Source: an uncultured Lachnospiraceae bacterium (GTDB lineage: Bacteria; Bacillota; Clostridia; Lachnospirales; Lachnospiraceae). From it: 5,149 nucleotides of DNA. Below, piece by piece: positions 4,020 through 5,149 of this stretch. The notes beneath the pieces are model-generated. The model had not been told where the DNA came from. It saw nothing but the letters and a program-made list of their open reading frames with translations, and searched no databases. Numbering within the stretch: position 1 is the stretch's first letter; every line of letters begins with the position of its first letter. Position numbers and translations under genes: made by a program. The DNA is taken from positions 1-5,149 of the forward strand of contig CAJUSJ010000105.1 in NCBI GenBank assembly GCA_910588865.1, written 5' to 3'.

Positions 4020-5149
4020 TTATTGCTGGGAATTAAGGGATACCTTTTTAGCAAAGTTCATGATGATTTCAGCGGCCTGACAGCGGCTTACCTGTCCCTG
4101 GGGATCCAAAGACTCACTTTCTGAAGCGCTGATAATGCCGTTGGCCACAGCCCAGTTCATGGCTTTCTGGGTGTCGCTCGGCTGGTCAGCCGAGGCATCT
4201 GCCGCCGCGGGTGAGCCCTGGTACTTCCAGAGCATTGTCAGGGATTGCTCACAGGTAATTCCGCTGTTGGGGTCAGCCCCATCGCTGATGCCATTGGCGG
4301 CAGCCCACCGCGCGCCCTTCTCATACCATGTAGCGCCGCCTTCTGTCTCCTCTCCGTCAAATCCGGCCAGGGCTGTCATCAGCACAGCGTAAGTCATGGG
4401 CTGGTCAGGAGCAAATGTGGTTTCTGTTGTGTCATGGAACAGGTCCCTGGCAGACACGAAATCCACGGCCTCCTCAAACCAGGCCCCTTGGGGAACATCC
4501 GCGAAGTTCTTGCTGTTATCCACGATTTTTACTGTGGCCCCATTTGACAAAGGCGCTACAACGCTGTTCTCTGTGGGAACAGAACCCTTGACCACCTGGG
4601 TGGAACCATCCTCATTGACCACAACCGCTACCGTACCCGCGGTAGGCGAGACCGTGGGAATCGCCACATTTACCACCTGATCCTTTTCCGTATGGACCGT
4701 AATAGCCCACGCCGAGTTGACATCACTGGCTGCCGTAACTGCCGAAATAGGCAAGGCAACAGCTCCGCCGCTCTCCTCAGCGGCAGCAACCGCTGAAGCG
4801 GATAAGTTGACTTCCATCTTTACGCTGCCGGAAGCATCCGTGGTTGTGGTAATTTTAGTTCCGTCTTCCTGTGTCTTAATCGCGGTACGGGACCCGCTTG
4901 CGGACTGTTTTTTGGCGCTGGAATGGGAACCGCCTCTGGAACCGCCGCCTGATCCGCCAACCACGATAAGCCCGTTATGAATTCCGCCGGGATTGGTTGT
5001 GGGGGGCTTGGGCTTAGGTTTATTGTCGTCACCAGAGCCAGGCGGGTCCTTTTCATCGTCATCCGTGTCTCCTGGATTCTTCTCGTCATCGTCGGGAGTT
5101 GACGGATCCTTCTCGTCGTCGTCCGTGTCTCCTGGGTTCTTCTCGTCGT
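4020..5149 (-). CDS. S-layer homology (SLH) domain protein, C-terminal part, start beyond the window
   Basis: The minus-strand frame is open from the right edge to TAA at 4020, giving 375 full codons; the true start lies outside. A GTG at 4964 is in frame but sits inside the protein with no ribosome binding site, so it is not the start. Visible residues 1-38 are acidic ten-residue repeats (DDDEK-N/D-P type), 39-55 a Lys-Pro linker (KPKPKPPTTNPGG), and about 64-76 a Gly/Ser linker. Residues about 85-212 form a mostly beta module ending NGATVKIVDNSKN, which in gut clostridial proteins commonly precedes SLH repeats. Three SLH repeats follow at about 215-262 (FADVPQGAWF), 273-311 (WAAANGI) and 325-368 (WAVANGI). 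SLH repeats classically bind pyruvylated secondary cell-wall polysaccharide, so an envelope location is inferred. Repeats 1 and 2 lack the Arg of the TRAE-type motif (MTYAV, ITCEQ) while repeat 3 keeps it (VSRCQ). What the N-terminal part does cannot be seen. The gene converges on the chemoreceptor operon. Confidence 0.88.
   Translation of the reverse strand, partial: DEKNPGDTDDDEKDPSTPDDDEKNPGDTDDDEKDPPGSGDDNKPKPKPPTTNPGGIHNGLIVVGGSGGGSRGGSHSSAKKQSASGSRTAIKTQEDGTKITTTTDASGSVKMEVNLSASAVAAAEESGGAVALPISAVTAASDVNSAWAITVHTEKDQVVNVAIPTVSPTAGTVAVVVNEDGSTQVVKGSVPTENSVVAPLSNGATVKIVDNSKNFADVPQGAWFEEAVDFVSARDLFHDTTETTFAPDQPMTYAVLMTALAGFDGEETEGGATWYEKGARWAAANGISDGADPNSGITCEQSLTMLWKYQGSPAAADASADQPSDTQKAMNWAVANGIISASESESLDPQGQVSRCQAAEIIMNFAKKVSLNSQQ
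5034..5149 (-). repeat. 30-bp coding tandem repeat (60-bp higher-order unit) in the SLH gene
   Basis: Read on the minus strand, successive ten-residue units are (DD)DEKNPGDT at 5149-5124 (cut by the edge), DDDEKDPSTP at 5123-5094, DDDEKNPGDT at 5093-5064 and DDDEKDPPGS at 5063-5034. N and D forms alternate, so the larger period is 60 bases: 24 of the 26 visible bases at 5124-5149 match 5064-5089. The repeat encodes a highly acidic, Pro-containing, presumably extended linker outside the cell. It continues past the window, so copy number is unknown. Confidence 0.85.

Noticed and set aside
4962..4964. GTG as the start of the SLH protein
   Set aside because: The frame stays open upstream to the window edge with obvious protein-like linker and repeat sequence, and no ribosome binding site precedes the GTG.

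Overview
The window looks like a chromosomal segment of a gut-type clostridium (Clostridia, most likely Lachnospiraceae or a close relative). This rests on strong AGGAGG-type ribosome binding sites, consensus sigma-A promoters, the clostridial form of the chemoreceptor, a MalE-like lipoprotein, and a C-terminal S-layer-homology (SLH) protein with Gly/Ser and Asp/Glu/Pro linkers. The assignment comes from family knowledge, not from a marker gene.

Layout. (1) 1-198: a minus-strand small exported protein of 52 codons, possibly the eroded front end of a larger surface protein. (2) 199-444: gene-free DNA rich in short palindromes. (3) 445-818: a minus-strand unit made of a 48-residue FeoB-associated-type Cys-rich membrane protein (672-818), a decayed second copy of its 3' half (515-613), and an intrinsic terminator (445-485). 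(4) 819-1038: a divergent control region with two near-consensus promoters facing away from each other and two palindromes placed like operators. (5) 1039-3895: a two-gene plus-strand operon, a family 1 (MalE-like) solute-binding lipoprotein followed 34 bases later by a transmembrane methyl-accepting chemotaxis protein. (6) 3925-3979: a hairpin that can terminate transcription from both sides. (7) 4020-5149: the 3' part of a convergent minus-strand gene for a secreted SLH protein, running off the right edge through an acidic tandem repeat.

How the parts work together. The binding protein has no permease or ATPase gene beside it and is paired with a chemoreceptor. The simplest reading is that it captures a ligand, probably a sugar or oligosaccharide, outside the membrane and presents it to the receptor, which signals to CheA/CheW. 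The Cys-rich protein belongs to a family normally found with the FeoB ferrous iron transporter, but no feoA or feoB is present here and it has its own promoter. The SLH protein is a separate envelope gene.

No tRNA, rRNA, CRISPR array, transposase or phage gene was recognised. The points most worth a second look are the binding protein/chemoreceptor pair, the decaying duplicate of the Cys-rich gene, and the SLH protein with its 30/60-base repeat and altered SLH motifs.
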